Assembly (NCBI GenBank): GCA_902584365.1
Contig: CACHZG010000003.1
Location: 23,453 to 87,452 of the forward strand
DNA from: an uncultured Pelagibacteraceae bacterium
Lineage (GTDB): Bacteria; Pseudomonadota; Alphaproteobacteria; Pelagibacterales; Pelagibacteraceae
Length of the DNA stretch: 64,000 bases
Direction of reading: 5' to 3'
Part shown: one piece after another, positions 38,898 to 48,070 of the stretch
How positions within the stretch are numbered: position 1 is the stretch's first letter
Layout of the letters: the number at the start of each line of letters is the position of its first letter
Translations under genes and position numbers: made by a program
Notes under the pieces: model-generated
What the model saw: only the letters and a program-made list of their open reading frames with translations
Told to the model about the DNA's origin: nothing
The model's database searches: none

Positions 38898-41039
38898 ATG
38901 AAGACTATAGACAAAAACAACTTGAAAATAAGTGTACTTTTATACGATTTCATTAATGATGAAGTGATTCCTGGTACAAATATTGAAAGTAGTAAATTTT
39001 GGGAAGGTTTCTCAAATGTAGTTCACGAGCTTGCACCAATAAATAAGCAGTTGCTTAAAAAAAGAGAAGATATACAAAATAAAATTAACGAATGGCATAA
39101 AGCAAATGCTGAGAAAGACTTCGATAGTAAGGAATATTTTCAATTTTTAAAATCTATCTCTTACATTGTAGAACCCGGCGAAGATTTTGAAATATCAACA
39201 ACTAATGTAGATGAGGAAATATCAAAAATAGCTGGTCCGCAACTTGTGGTCCCAGTAGATAACGCAAGATACGCTTTAAATGCAGCGAATGCCCGATGGG
39301 GAAGTTTATATGACTCTTTATATGGTACAGATGCGCTTGGGAAAATTCAAAAAACCAGTTTTGATAAAGATAGAGCAAAAAAAGTAGTAATGTATGTCAG
39401 AAAGTTTCTCGACGAGATTTTTCCATTAACTGATGAGAGTTGGAATAATATCAATAAAATTAAAGTTGAAGGAGATAAATTAGTTTTTTTCACTGATGAA
39501 AAAAAATTTCAATTAAAAGATAATCTTAAATTTGTTGGCTTTAGTGGTGAAAAAGATAATCTTTCATCAATTTTATTAAAAAATAATAATTTACACATTG
39601 ATATTTTAATCGATCCGAATAATGAGGTTGGTAAAAATGATAAAGCTAACATATCAGATATAATTATTGAGTCAGCATTATCTACAATAGTTGATAATGA
39701 GGATTCTGTAGCAGCTGTCGATGATACGGATAAAGTAAAATGTTATAGAAATTGGTTAGGTTTAATGAAAGGTGATTTAAAAACAACTTTTATTAAGAAT
39801 GGAAAAAAAGTACTAAGAAAATTAAGTAAAGACAGATTTTATACATCAAAAGATGGTTCTAAATTACAACTACATGGAAGAGCCTTATTGCTTAACAGAA
39901 ATGTTGGTCATTTGATGACGAGCCCGGCAATTAAATTAAAAGATAAGAGTGAAATTCCTGAAGGCATCATGGATGCTTTTTTTTCAACCTTATGTGCATT
40001 GCATGATTTTAAAAATAAGAATAATTCAAGAACTAAATCGTTCTATATCGTTAAACCAAAAATGCATGGACCTGAGGAAGTTGCATTTACAAACAAACTA
40101 TTTGGAAAAGTAGAAAGTGTATTGGGCATTGAGAAGAATTCAATCAAAGTGGGAATAATGGATGAGGAAAGAAGAACTACTGTAAATTTAAAAGAATGTA
40201 TTAGACAAGTAAAGGAAAGAATAGTTTTTATAAATACCGGGTTCTTAGATAGAACTGGAGATGAAATGCATACCTCGTTTGAAGCGGGGCCAATGATATT
40301 CAAAGGAGAAATGAAAAAATCTGTTTGGTTAAACACTTATGAAAATTGGAACGTAGATGTTGGTTTGAGCTGTGGTTTTTCCGGTAAAGCTCAAATAGGA
40401 AAAGGTATGTGGGCGATGCCTGACAAAATGGAAGATATGTTGGAACAGAAAATAAGTCATCCCAAATCTGGTGCTAACTGTGCATGGGTTCCGTCTCCAA
40501 CGGCTGCGACTTTGCACGCTACCCATTATCATAAAATTGATGTGTTTAAAGAACAATCTAAAATTAAGAATAGAAAAAAAGCTGAGCTAAAAGATTTGCT
40601 TAAAATACCTAAAGCAGATCGACCCAATTGGCCTTTAGAAGACATAAATAAAGAGCTAGAAAATAATGCACAAAGTATTCTGGGGTATGTTGTCAGATGG
40701 GTTGATCAAGGTATTGGCTGTTCAAAAGTCCCGGATATAAATAACGTAGGATTAATGGAAGATAGAGCCACTCTGAGAATTTCTTCGCAACATATTGCCA
40801 ATTGGTTGCATAGTAAAGTTTGTACCAAAGATCAAGTGATGGAGGTAATGAGGAAAATGGCAAAGATAGTAGATGGCCAAAATAAGGATGACCCAAATTA
40901 TGTGAAGATGTCCGATAATTTTGATAATTCTATAGCCTTCTCAGCAGCATGTGACCTTGTTTTTCTCGGGAAAAATCAGCCATCAGGATACACCGAGCCA
41001 ATACTTCATAGAAAGAGACTTCAGAAAAAAGTTATTTAG
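38898..41039 (+). CDS. glcB: Malate synthase G
   Basis: Condenses glyoxylate with acetyl-CoA to malate. The 713-residue length is that of the single-chain G isoform. The acetyl-CoA/active-site regions are visible: YIVKPKMHGPEEVAF, GIMDEERRTTVNLKECI (catalytic Arg) and NTGFLDRTGDEMHTSFEAG (Glu and Asp for the metal). No isocitrate lyase gene lies nearby in the window. The gene is monocistronic; its end overlaps convergent recR by 8 bases. Confidence 0.97.
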   Translation: MKTIDKNNLKISVLLYDFINDEVIPGTNIESSKFWEGFSNVVHELAPINKQLLKKREDIQNKINEWHKANAEKDFDSKEYFQFLKSISYIVEPGEDFEISTTNVDEEISKIAGPQLVVPVDNARYALNAANARWGSLYDSLYGTDALGKIQKTSFDKDRAKKVVMYVRKFLDEIFPLTDESWNNINKIKVEGDKLVFFTDEKKFQLKDNLKFVGFSGEKDNLSSILLKNNNLHIDILIDPNNEVGKNDKANISDIIIESALSTIVDNEDSVAAVDDTDKVKCYRNWLGLMKGDLKTTFIKNGKKVLRKLSKDRFYTSKDGSKLQLHGRALLLNRNVGHLMTSPAIKLKDKSEIPEGIMDAFFSTLCALHDFKNKNNSRTKSFYIVKPKMHGPEEVAFTNKLFGKVESVLGIEKNSIKVGIMDEERRTTVNLKECIRQVKERIVFINTGFLDRTGDEMHTSFEAGPMIFKGEMKKSVWLNTYENWNVDVGLSCGFSGKAQIGKGMWAMPDKMEDMLEQKISHPKSGANCAWVPSPTAATLHATHYHKIDVFKEQSKIKNRKKAELKDLLKIPKADRPNWPLEDINKELENNAQSILGYVVRWVDQGIGCSKVPDINNVGLMEDRATLRISSQHIANWLHSKVCTKDQVMEVMRKMAKIVDGQNKDDPNYVKMSDNFDNSIAFSAACDLVFLGKNQPSGYTEPILHRKRLQKKVI

Positions 41040-41637
41040 TTGTAACTGGAATTCTGTTTTTAAATGCAGAAAAAAGAGTACCATCATCCAATTGCTCTAT
41101 TTCTCCTCCAACTGGTAGGCCTTGGGCTAATTTTGTGATTTTAATTTTATCACTTTTTATCATGTCCTCAATATAATGAGCAGTAGTTTGCCCTTCTGTT
41201 GTTGCGCTAGTTGCAATAATCACTTCTTTCAAACCATTTTTTTTTATTCTTTTTAACAGGGAATTAATCAACAAATTATTTTCCTCATATTTTTCAGATG
41301 AATTGAGTGTACCACCAAGAATATGATAGTAACCTTTGAAGATATTTGCCGATTCTATCACCCACATATCAGCTAAACTTTCAACAACGCAAATTTTATC
41401 AAATTCGTGACTCGTTTCACATATACATTTATTTTCAATAACGTTTAGATTCCCACAATTGGCACATCTGATAACATTTTTGTAAATTCTAGCCAAATTT
41501 TTAGCTAAAGGTTTAACAATATTTTCCTTATTATTTATGAGTTTTAAAATAATTCTTTTAGCAGATTTTGGACCTAATCCTGGTAATTTAGCAAATTGTT
41601 TTATCAATTCTTCAACTTCTGGAATATTATTTTTCAT
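41032..41637 (-). CDS. recR: Recombination mediator RecR
   Basis: Works with RecF and RecO to load RecA at gaps. The 201-residue protein has a helix-hairpin-helix near the N-terminus (LPGLGPKSAKRI), a four-cysteine zinc finger (CANCGNLNVIENKCIC) and a Toprim domain starting ICVVESLADMWVIES. HYHILGGTLN-like sequence follows. It shares four bases with ybaB and belongs to the dnaX-ybaB-recR operon found in most bacteria. Confidence 0.96.
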   Translation of the reverse strand: MKNNIPEVEELIKQFAKLPGLGPKSAKRIILKLINNKENIVKPLAKNLARIYKNVIRCANCGNLNVIENKCICETSHEFDKICVVESLADMWVIESANIFKGYYHILGGTLNSSEKYEENNLLINSLLKRIKKNGLKEVIIATSATTEGQTTAHYIEDMIKSDKIKITKLAQGLPVGGEIEQLDDGTLFSAFKNRIPVTTK

Positions 41638-41957
41638 TTTAAAGGGAAATTAAGATCACTTGGAAAATTAATTCCACCAGTAATCTTTGATAATTCTTCG
41701 TTAGACTTTCTTTTTAAATTTTCTTTGGCATTATTAAAGGCGGCAATAATTAAATCTAATAATATATCTGTTTTTTCTTTTTTAGCTTCTTCAGAGACTA
41801 TGATTGATTTTATCTCATAATCACCACTCATTATAATTTTTACTAAATCTCCACCTGAGCTTCCCTCAACTTGTATATTTTTAATATTGTCTTGTGCTTC
41901 CTTCATTTTTTCTTGCATCTCTTTTGCTTTTTTAATCATTTCAGAAAAATCAGGCAT
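41634..41957 (-). CDS. ybaB: YbaB/EbfC family nucleoid-associated protein
   Basis: Small dimeric DNA-binding protein, 107 residues from the chosen start. It shows the coiled-coil N-terminus MIKKAKEMQEKMKEAQDNI and the VEGSSGGDLVKIIMSGDYE core. The ATG at 41957 is preferred because a GGAG ribosome site lies 6 bases upstream. Three earlier in-frame ATGs at 41960, 41969 and nearby would add up to four residues. It overlaps the end of dnaX by 8 bases. Confidence 0.92.
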   Translation of the reverse strand: MPDFSEMIKKAKEMQEKMKEAQDNIKNIQVEGSSGGDLVKIIMSGDYEIKSIIVSEEAKKEKTDILLDLIIAAFNNAKENLKRKSNEELSKITGGINFPSDLNFPLK

Positions 41958-43620
41958 CATTATCTCCATCGATCTTATCTATTTTTGCATCAGGAAAATA
42001 TTCTAAAATTTCCTTAAATTTTTTATTATCTTTAAATTTTATAATTTCTTCATTTTGTTTTTCCTTCTTTTTTTCAAAAATAGTCTTTTCTCCTTTTGAT
42101 TTGCTTAAAGTGATAATCCATCTCTTACCAGTCCATAACAGTAATTTTTCTGTGAGATTTTTAATAAAATTTTTATTTAAATTTTCATTAAATCCAATAT
42201 CTATTTTTCCATTTACAAAGCTTACCAAAGTGACATTTCTCTCAAGGTCAAATTTTAACTCCAGTTCATTTTCCTTAGTACAAATTTCAACAAGATCATT
42301 AAGATTTGTAATTTTTAAATTATCCTTTTTATCTTGGTAGTCTTTTTCTAGTTTGAAGTCAGTTTGTATTTGATTTGTACTCTTAAGTTGATCTTTTGAT
42401 ATCTCTTTAAAATTTTTGCTCTTATCTTTGATGGGTTTTGTAGATGAGCTTTCTGTATCTAAGTCAATTTTTTTTTTTTCTATGCTGTCTACTAAGTTTT
42501 TATTTATTTCAATGACATGCATAAGCTGAATCAAATACATCTCAAGTGATATCAGCTCATTAGAAACAATTTTTATATCTTCTAAAGTTTTTATTGTAAG
42601 TTGCCAAAAAATTCCAATATCCTGTAAACTAATTTCATTCGATATTTTTTGTAGAATTTTAGCATCAAAATTTGAAACATTAGGATCTTTTTCAATTTCT
42701 CCTAAACTTTTACACCTGGTAATTAAGTGCAATATTTCAAGCATATCATTTAAAAATAATTTTGAGTCTATTCCTTCCTCATACAAATTATTTAATTCTG
42801 AGATAGCTTTTTTTTCATCTCCATTAAGAATACTGTCGAAGAGAGTAAGAATTTTTTCTCTATCTGCTATCCCTAACATCTCTCGAACATCTTTCTCATT
42901 TACAGTTCCATCCGAACTTAAATTTTCCGCCAGTAATGCTCTGTCTAGTAGTGAGATCGAATCCCTTACTGATCCCTCTGATGCTTTAGCAATAAGCCTT
43001 AGAGCTGGATCAGAAATATTACCTTTTTCTATTTTTAGAATTTTTTTTAGGTGATTGAAAAGTTTTTCAAAGGAAACTCGCTTAAGATCAAATCTTTGGC
43101 ACCTTGAAAGAACGGTAACAGGGATTTTTTTAATTTCAGTCGTTGCTAAGATAAACTTTAAATTAGGAGGAGGCTCCTCTAACGTTTTAAGAAGACCATT
43201 AAATGCTTGCTTCGAAAGCATATGAACTTCATCAATAATATAGATTTTAAATTTAGCACTTACTGGACTATACTTAGAGTTTTCAATTAATTCTCTGATA
43301 TCATCTATTCCAGTTTTAGATGCAGCGTCCATTTCTAAAACATCCATATGATTAGAGTCGACAATTTCTTTACAATGACACTTCTCACTTGCGCTACACT
43401 TTTCTCCTATAGAAAAATTTTTTGTACAATTTAAAGCTTTTGCAATTAAACGAGCTGTTGTAGTTTTACCGACACCTCTAATTCCAGTTAATAAATATGC
43501 GTTAGGAGTTTTTCCAAGTTTGATTGCATTAGTAATGGTTTGTGCCATGACCTCTTGGCCAATCAAATCTTTAAACTCTTGTGGTCTATATTTTAAAGCT
43601 AAAATTTTTTTTGTATCCAT
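41950..43620 (-). CDS. dnaX: DNA polymerase III subunits gamma/tau, DnaX
   Basis: Clamp-loader ATPase. The ATG at 43620 gives 556 residues beginning MDTKKILALKYRPQEFKDLI. Walker A is GIRGVGKTTTARLI, the zinc cysteines are around CSASEKCHC, Walker B/DEAD-type is IIDEVHMLSK, and the SRC arginine finger is in LSRCQRFDLK. The C-terminal tau part is retained (LLLWTGKRWIITLS). A run of 12 A bases encoding Glu381-Lys-Lys-Lys (42468-42479) lies just past domain III, and both alternative frames stop at once after it (see findings). It follows the SRP RNA gene by 6 bases. Confidence 0.96.
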   Translation of the reverse strand: MDTKKILALKYRPQEFKDLIGQEVMAQTITNAIKLGKTPNAYLLTGIRGVGKTTTARLIAKALNCTKNFSIGEKCSASEKCHCKEIVDSNHMDVLEMDAASKTGIDDIRELIENSKYSPVSAKFKIYIIDEVHMLSKQAFNGLLKTLEEPPPNLKFILATTEIKKIPVTVLSRCQRFDLKRVSFEKLFNHLKKILKIEKGNISDPALRLIAKASEGSVRDSISLLDRALLAENLSSDGTVNEKDVREMLGIADREKILTLFDSILNGDEKKAISELNNLYEEGIDSKLFLNDMLEILHLITRCKSLGEIEKDPNVSNFDAKILQKISNEISLQDIGIFWQLTIKTLEDIKIVSNELISLEMYLIQLMHVIEINKNLVDSIEKKKIDLDTESSSTKPIKDKSKNFKEISKDQLKSTNQIQTDFKLEKDYQDKKDNLKITNLNDLVEICTKENELELKFDLERNVTLVSFVNGKIDIGFNENLNKNFIKNLTEKLLLWTGKRWIITLSKSKGEKTIFEKKKEKQNEEIIKFKDNKKFKEILEYFPDAKIDKIDGDNDA

Positions 43621-43626
43621 TATAAA

Positions 43627-43716
43627 GAGGCAGGCAACAACCTGAATAATTATCACTACGGCTGCTTCTTTTCAGACCTGACCGGGTTTATGAAACATCC
43701 ACCTGATGCCAACCTC
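43627..43716 (-). ncRNA. ffs: Signal recognition particle RNA, small (4.5S) type
   Basis: The minus strand contains the SRP core GGTCAGGTCTGAAAAGAAG followed by CAGCC, the near-universal Ffh-binding hairpin with asymmetric and symmetric loops. The ends GAGG and CCTC pair, giving about 90 bases. The apical loop is GAAA closed by TCT/AGA, a GNRA loop rather than the common GGAA. Ends are estimated from pairing. It lies directly upstream of dnaX. Confidence 0.92.
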
Positions 43717-43722
43717 GAAATT

Positions 43723-43752
43723 ATTATATCAAGATACGGTAAAACACTACAA
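43723..43752 (-). promoter_or_regulatory. Predicted promoter of the SRP RNA (and dnaX)
   Basis: On the minus strand TTGTAG (43747-43752) and a perfect TATAAT (43723-43728) are separated by 18 bases. The -10 ends six bases before the inferred RNA 5' end at 43716, which supports both calls. Confidence 0.65.
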
Positions 43753-43774
43753 GAGTTGATTTTTATTTTGTGGA

Positions 43775-44611
43775 CTAATTTTTCCTATAATTTGAAGCTT
43801 CGTACACCCCTAAAACATCTAAGCTTTGAGTATGAAATCCAAGTTCCTCCATGGCAATTTTCACTCTTTTTTCCTCTAAATGACCCTCAAAATCTAAGTA
43901 AAAATTAGCTTGGTCAAAAGTGTTCTTCACAGAGAAGCTCTCAAGTTTCGTCATATTGATTTGGTTTGTTGCGAATCCACCCAAACATTTATAGAGAGCA
44001 GAAGGAATACTTTTTAATCTAAAGATACAAGAAGTAATAAATTTTTTATCTTTTACGTAATTTGGCTGATGAACATTTTTTCCCATAATTAAAAATCTTG
44101 TGACATTACCTTTCTCGTCCTCAACATTTTTTTCTAAAATTTTAAGATTATATATCTCTGCAGATAACTTAGAGGCTATAGCTGCAATATTGCTTTCTTT
44201 GTTGTTTGCTAGGTCTTTGGCAGATCCAGCAGTATCTGCCGACACAATGGTCTTAAAATTATTTTTTGTAATCATTTTTTGACATTGACCAATTGCTTGG
44301 GCGTGACTTCTTACAAATTCAATATCACTTAATTTTGAGCTTGGTAAAACTAATAAATTATGTTCTACCTTCTGAAAATGTTCAGCATAAATCTGAAGTT
44401 TATATTTTGGTAGTAGATAATGAATATCTGCCACTCGTCCTGCTAGTGAATTTTCAATAGGTATTATAATTTTATATGAAGCATCTTCGTAAGCAAGTTT
44501 GAATGTTTCCTCAAAAGTTGCACAAGCTTTAATCTCAGAGTCATTAAATAGCTCTTTGGCTGCAATATGAGAATATGCACCTAATTCACCTTGAAAAGCA
44601 ATTTTTACCAT
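43775..44611 (-). CDS. pheA: Prephenate dehydratase PheA (monofunctional)
   Basis: Converts prephenate to phenylpyruvate in phenylalanine synthesis. The 278-residue protein begins MVKIAFQGELGAYSHIAA, with the PDT blocks IIPIENSLAGRVADIHYLL and SADTAGSAKDLA. A C-terminal ACT domain contains KLESFSVKNTFDQANFYLDF and EGH. The usual ESRP of the phenylalanine site reads ESFS here, so feedback inhibition may differ. No chorismate mutase domain is fused. The start overlaps the kdsB end by 7 bases. Confidence 0.94.
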   Translation of the reverse strand: MVKIAFQGELGAYSHIAAKELFNDSEIKACATFEETFKLAYEDASYKIIIPIENSLAGRVADIHYLLPKYKLQIYAEHFQKVEHNLLVLPSSKLSDIEFVRSHAQAIGQCQKMITKNNFKTIVSADTAGSAKDLANNKESNIAAIASKLSAEIYNLKILEKNVEDEKGNVTRFLIMGKNVHQPNYVKDKKFITSCIFRLKSIPSALYKCLGGFATNQINMTKLESFSVKNTFDQANFYLDFEGHLEEKRVKIAMEELGFHTQSLDVLGVYEASNYRKN

Positions 44612-45345
44612 TTGTTTTTTCTCATCATTGATCTAATTTTTTCTAAATCTTCAAAAGTGTCTACGCTTAGTGGTGAAGAACTTGTGAAACCTACTTCAAT
44701 ATTTATTTTATTTTGCAAAGCTCTCATTTGTTCCAGGTTTCTCTCAATTTCTAAACTTGTTCTTTTAAGGTTTACATACCTTAATAAAGCTTCATGTGTA
44801 AAGGCATAAATTCCTATATGATGGTAAACATTTTCGAGAGTATTTTCATTTGATGATCTAAAAAAATCTACAGCAGAAGAAAATAAACTATCATCGATTT
44901 TTGATTGTGTTTTTACTTTAACAATATTTTGGTCTTTAATTTCTTTTTTTTCCATTTTACTAGCCAGTGTTGCGATCTGACTTTGACCTTTCAACATATG
45001 GTTTGAAAGAAAAGAAATAGCTTTTGGATTTATATTTGGCATGTCACCTTGTAAGTTTATAATAACTTCAGGTTTGTTTTGTAATGAATTCTGGACAGCT
45101 TCAAAAACTCGATCGGTTCCGGTTGAATGACTTGTTTTAGTTAAAATAGCTTTTCCATTGTTTTTTTTAATTAGCTCTTCTATAGACTTGTCTGGTGTTG
45201 CAACATAGACCTCACCCACATTTGATTGAACAGCATTGTTATAAACGTGAAGTATCATTTCTTTGTCATTGATTAATTCTAGAGGTTTATTTGGAAGCCT
45301 TTGTGCTGCAAGTCTGGATGGAATAATTACTGCTATTTTACTCAT
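44605..45345 (-). CDS. kdsB: CMP-KDO synthetase KdsB
   Basis: Activates KDO with CTP for lipid A assembly by WaaA. The 246-residue protein begins MSKIAVIIPSRLAAQRLPNK, the nucleotidyltransferase signature, and has INLQGDMPNINPKAI and HIGIYAFTHEALLRYVNL. The ATG at 45345 is chosen; a TTG five codons upstream is in frame but lies within a small inverted repeat. It is divergent from the cytochrome c gene and co-directional with pheA, a common alphaproteobacterial pair. Confidence 0.95.
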   Translation of the reverse strand: MSKIAVIIPSRLAAQRLPNKPLELINDKEMILHVYNNAVQSNVGEVYVATPDKSIEELIKKNNGKAILTKTSHSTGTDRVFEAVQNSLQNKPEVIINLQGDMPNINPKAISFLSNHMLKGQSQIATLASKMEKKEIKDQNIVKVKTQSKIDDSLFSSAVDFFRSSNENTLENVYHHIGIYAFTHEALLRYVNLKRTSLEIERNLEQMRALQNKINIEVGFTSSSPLSVDTFEDLEKIRSMMRKNKW

Positions 45346-45432
45346 ACGAATGCGTCTCAAGGACGCAAAAAAAGTTGTTTAATTATGTTTTTTTTTTAAA
45401 AACTAGTGTTATACCTATTTCTTATCAAATTT

Positions 45433-45981
45433 ATGGATAGTTTTGAATTAAATAAAATAATTGCTGCAGTTTTATTAGCAGCATTAATTATTATTGGTAT
45501 TGGAAAATTTGCTGATGTTTTATTTTATGTAGAAAAACCAGAACAATCTGCATATAAAGTAGACGGTTTAGAAGTCGTAACAACATTGAAAGACGGGGCA
45601 TCTGAATCTGCCAAAGAGATAAAAGAAGTAAATATCAAAGAATTACTAGCGCTAGGCGACGTTACGCATGGCGAAAAAGTATTTAAAAAATGCAGCGCCT
45701 GCCACATGATTGTTAGCGGAGGAAAAAATATGATAGGTCCAAATCTTTGGGGCGTAATCGGAAGAAATGCTGCAGCAATAAATGACTACAATTATTCAAA
45801 AGCTATGAAAGATTATGGAAAAGAGTGGACGTTCGCTGAGATGAACTCATATTTAATAAAACCACAAGCTTACATTAAAGGAACTAAAATGGCTTTCGCT
45901 GGACTGAGAAAAGAAAAAGATAGAGCGTCTGTGATTTTATATATGAATTCTAAAAGTGATAATCCAAAACCGTTGCCTTAA
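45433..45981 (+). CDS. cycM: Membrane-anchored class I cytochrome c
   Basis: A 182-residue protein with an uncleaved N-terminal helix (IIAAVLLAALIIIGIGKFADVLF), a linker, and a haem domain with CSACHMIV. The axial Met is in GTKMAFAGL, and GPNLWGVIGRNAA is the usual cytochrome c loop. This is the CycM/c552 layout, which carries electrons from the bc1 complex to aa3 oxidase. The start is ATG at 45433; an upstream in-frame GTG would add nine residues. The gene is divergent from kdsB, a conserved neighbourhood. Confidence 0.92.
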   Translation: MDSFELNKIIAAVLLAALIIIGIGKFADVLFYVEKPEQSAYKVDGLEVVTTLKDGASESAKEIKEVNIKELLALGDVTHGEKVFKKCSACHMIVSGGKNMIGPNLWGVIGRNAAAINDYNYSKAMKDYGKEWTFAEMNSYLIKPQAYIKGTKMAFAGLRKEKDRASVILYMNSKSDNPKPLP

Positions 45982-46904
45982 TCGAGGCACCATTTGATAA
46001 TACTTTTTTGAGCGTGAACTCTATTTAAAGCTTGTCTCCATACAACTGATTGTTTACCGTCTATTACATCATCTGTAACTTCTTCACCTCTACCTACAGG
46101 CAAACAATGCATAAAGATGGCATCAGATTTAGCTGCACTCATTAATTTTTTGTTTACCTGATAAGGCTTTAAAATCTTCTTCTTAACTTTTTTATTTACT
46201 TTATCATTCATAGATATCCACTTATCTGTCATAACACAGTCCGAATCTTTAATGGCTTCATGGGGTTTGTTTGTTACGATTAAATTAACTTTATTTTTTT
46301 TTGACCAATTAAGTATCGTTTTATTCGGAGCATATTTTTTTGGACAACCGATTTTGAGTTGAAAATTGAATTTACCTGCAGCTTCTATTAAGGAATTTGA
46401 CATATTGTTATTACCGTCTCCAATCCAAGAAACAATTTTACCCTCAATGGAACCATTGCTTTCTTCATAAGTAAGAATGTCAGACATAATTTGACAAGGA
46501 TGACTTACATCTGAAAGGCCATTGATAACTGGGATATCCAAATGTTTCCCAAACTCCTCTAAGTTTTTATGAGATGAGGTTCTCAACATAACGATATCAA
46601 CATATTCAGATAAAACTTTTGCTGTATCTTTTAAAGTCTCATCTCCCTTACCGTAATGTATTCCATCTGGATTTAAAATAATTGATGATCCGCCTAATTG
46701 CTTTACAGCAATGTCAAATGACATTCTTGTTCTAGTAGAAGGTTTCTCAAAAATCATTGCCATCGATTTACCCTCAAAGGGCTTATCATTGTCAGGAGCA
46801 GATTTATTTAACCCAGATCTATTTTGTTTTCTCTTCTTTGCTTCCTCAATGATTGCTCTAAGCTCTACTGAACTACAGTCAGAAATATTTATAAAGTTTT
46901 TCAT
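45978..46904 (-). CDS. argF: Ornithine carbamoyltransferase ArgF
   Basis: Makes citrulline from ornithine and carbamoyl phosphate. The 308-residue protein has the carbamoyl phosphate motif EKPSTRTRMSFD, the SHPCQIMSDILT block, and the ornithine motif MHCLPVGRGEEVTDDV. It directly follows argD without spacing. The 3' end overlaps the convergent cytochrome c gene by four bases. Confidence 0.97.
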   Translation of the reverse strand: MKNFINISDCSSVELRAIIEEAKKRKQNRSGLNKSAPDNDKPFEGKSMAMIFEKPSTRTRMSFDIAVKQLGGSSIILNPDGIHYGKGDETLKDTAKVLSEYVDIVMLRTSSHKNLEEFGKHLDIPVINGLSDVSHPCQIMSDILTYEESNGSIEGKIVSWIGDGNNNMSNSLIEAAGKFNFQLKIGCPKKYAPNKTILNWSKKNKVNLIVTNKPHEAIKDSDCVMTDKWISMNDKVNKKVKKKILKPYQVNKKLMSAAKSDAIFMHCLPVGRGEEVTDDVIDGKQSVVWRQALNRVHAQKSIIKWCLD

Positions 46905-48068
46905 TTAAAATCTTTTGCAAACTTTCTCTATTATTTTTAAACATAAGTTTATCTCGGTCTTTGTTACATTTAAAGGAGGCAAAAGTCTGACAACATTTTC
47001 AGCAGCTCTCACTGTCAACAAATTATTATCTAAAAGTTTTTGAATAAATCTAGCTTGATTTACATGAAGACAAAGTCCAATAAGTAGTCCTTTTCCTCTA
47101 ACTTCTTTAATAACTTTGGGATATTTATTTTTAATTTTATCAAGTTGACTTATGAAATATTTTCCATTTTTGCTAACATTATTTAAGAAACCTTTTTTAA
47201 ACATTACATCCATCACTGCATTACCAGCGCTCATTGCTAAAGGATTTCCGCCAAATGTGGATCCATGGGTTCCAGGCTTCATGCCTGAAGCAACTTTTTT
47301 ATTAACCAAAACTGCACCTATTGGAAAACCACCGCCAATCCCTTTTGCTATTGGGACAATATCAGGTTTAATTTTTGCATATTCGAATGCAAAGAATTTA
47401 CCACTTCTTCCAATACCGCATTGTACCTCATCAAGAATTAATAAAATTTTTTTCTTGTTACATAGTTTTCTAAGACCCTGGAGACAAAAATCTGGAATAA
47501 CTTTAATGCCACCCTCTCCCATTATCGTCTCAACCATGATAGCTGCTGTTCTACTAGTTATCGCTTTTTCTAAACCTTTGTGATCGCCAAAATTAAAATG
47601 ATCAAAACCGTCTACCTTAGGTTTGAAGCCTTCAGTTGCTTTTTTACTATTACTAGCAAAAATAGCTGCGATAGTTCTTCCGTGAAAACTATTATTAATG
47701 CAAAGCACTCTATTTTTTCTTGGTTGACCTTTTGAATAAAAATATCTTCTAGCAAATTTTATAGCTGCCTCGGTTGCCTCAGCACCAGAATTTTGAAAAG
47801 TAACATAATCTGCAAATGTTTTTTGAGTAAGCCTTTTTGCCAACTGCTCTTGTTCTGGAATAGTAAAAACATTAGAAACGTGCCATAGCTTTTTTGATTG
47901 ATTATTAATTGACTTAATCAAATAATCATTAGCATGACCCAGACAATTGACAGCAATGCCTTGAACAAAGTCTAAATATTTCTTACCATTTGTTGAGTAT
48001 AAAAAACTACCTTTGCCTTTTTTAAACGCAATTTTTTTTCTATTATAAGTATTTAAAATTTTACTCAT
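46905..48068 (-). CDS. argD: Acetylornithine/succinyldiaminopimelate aminotransferase ArgD
   Basis: PLP aminotransferase of arginine synthesis (and often lysine). The 387-residue protein has LILDEVQCGIGRSGKFFAFE and the PLP lysine in PIAKGIGGGFPIGAVLV. It also shows THGSTFGGNPLAMSAGNAV. The N-terminus (ILNTYNRKKIAFKKGKGSFL) is typical. It is co-transcribed with argF. Confidence 0.95.
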   Translation of the reverse strand: MSKILNTYNRKKIAFKKGKGSFLYSTNGKKYLDFVQGIAVNCLGHANDYLIKSINNQSKKLWHVSNVFTIPEQEQLAKRLTQKTFADYVTFQNSGAEATEAAIKFARRYFYSKGQPRKNRVLCINNSFHGRTIAAIFASNSKKATEGFKPKVDGFDHFNFGDHKGLEKAITSRTAAIMVETIMGEGGIKVIPDFCLQGLRKLCNKKKILLILDEVQCGIGRSGKFFAFEYAKIKPDIVPIAKGIGGGFPIGAVLVNKKVASGMKPGTHGSTFGGNPLAMSAGNAVMDVMFKKGFLNNVSKNGKYFISQLDKIKNKYPKVIKEVRGKGLLIGLCLHVNQARFIQKLLDNNLLTVRAAENVVRLLPPLNVTKTEINLCLKIIEKVCKRF

Positions 48069-48070
48069 TT

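Noticed and set aside
43621..43656. A longer dnaX frame starting at 43656
   Set aside because: The extra codons lie in the SRP RNA; MDTKKILALKYRP at 43620 is the normal DnaX start.
43690..43908. Plus-strand open frame of 72 codons over the SRP RNA and pheA end
   Set aside because: It overlaps a structured RNA and a well-supported antisense gene and has no domain or ribosome site.
45346..45368. GCGTC/GACGC inverted repeat between kdsB and the cytochrome c gene as a terminator
   Set aside because: It lies between divergent starts, has a five-pair stem, and the T-run is on the wrong side for the minus strand. It may be a weak operator but nothing supports that.
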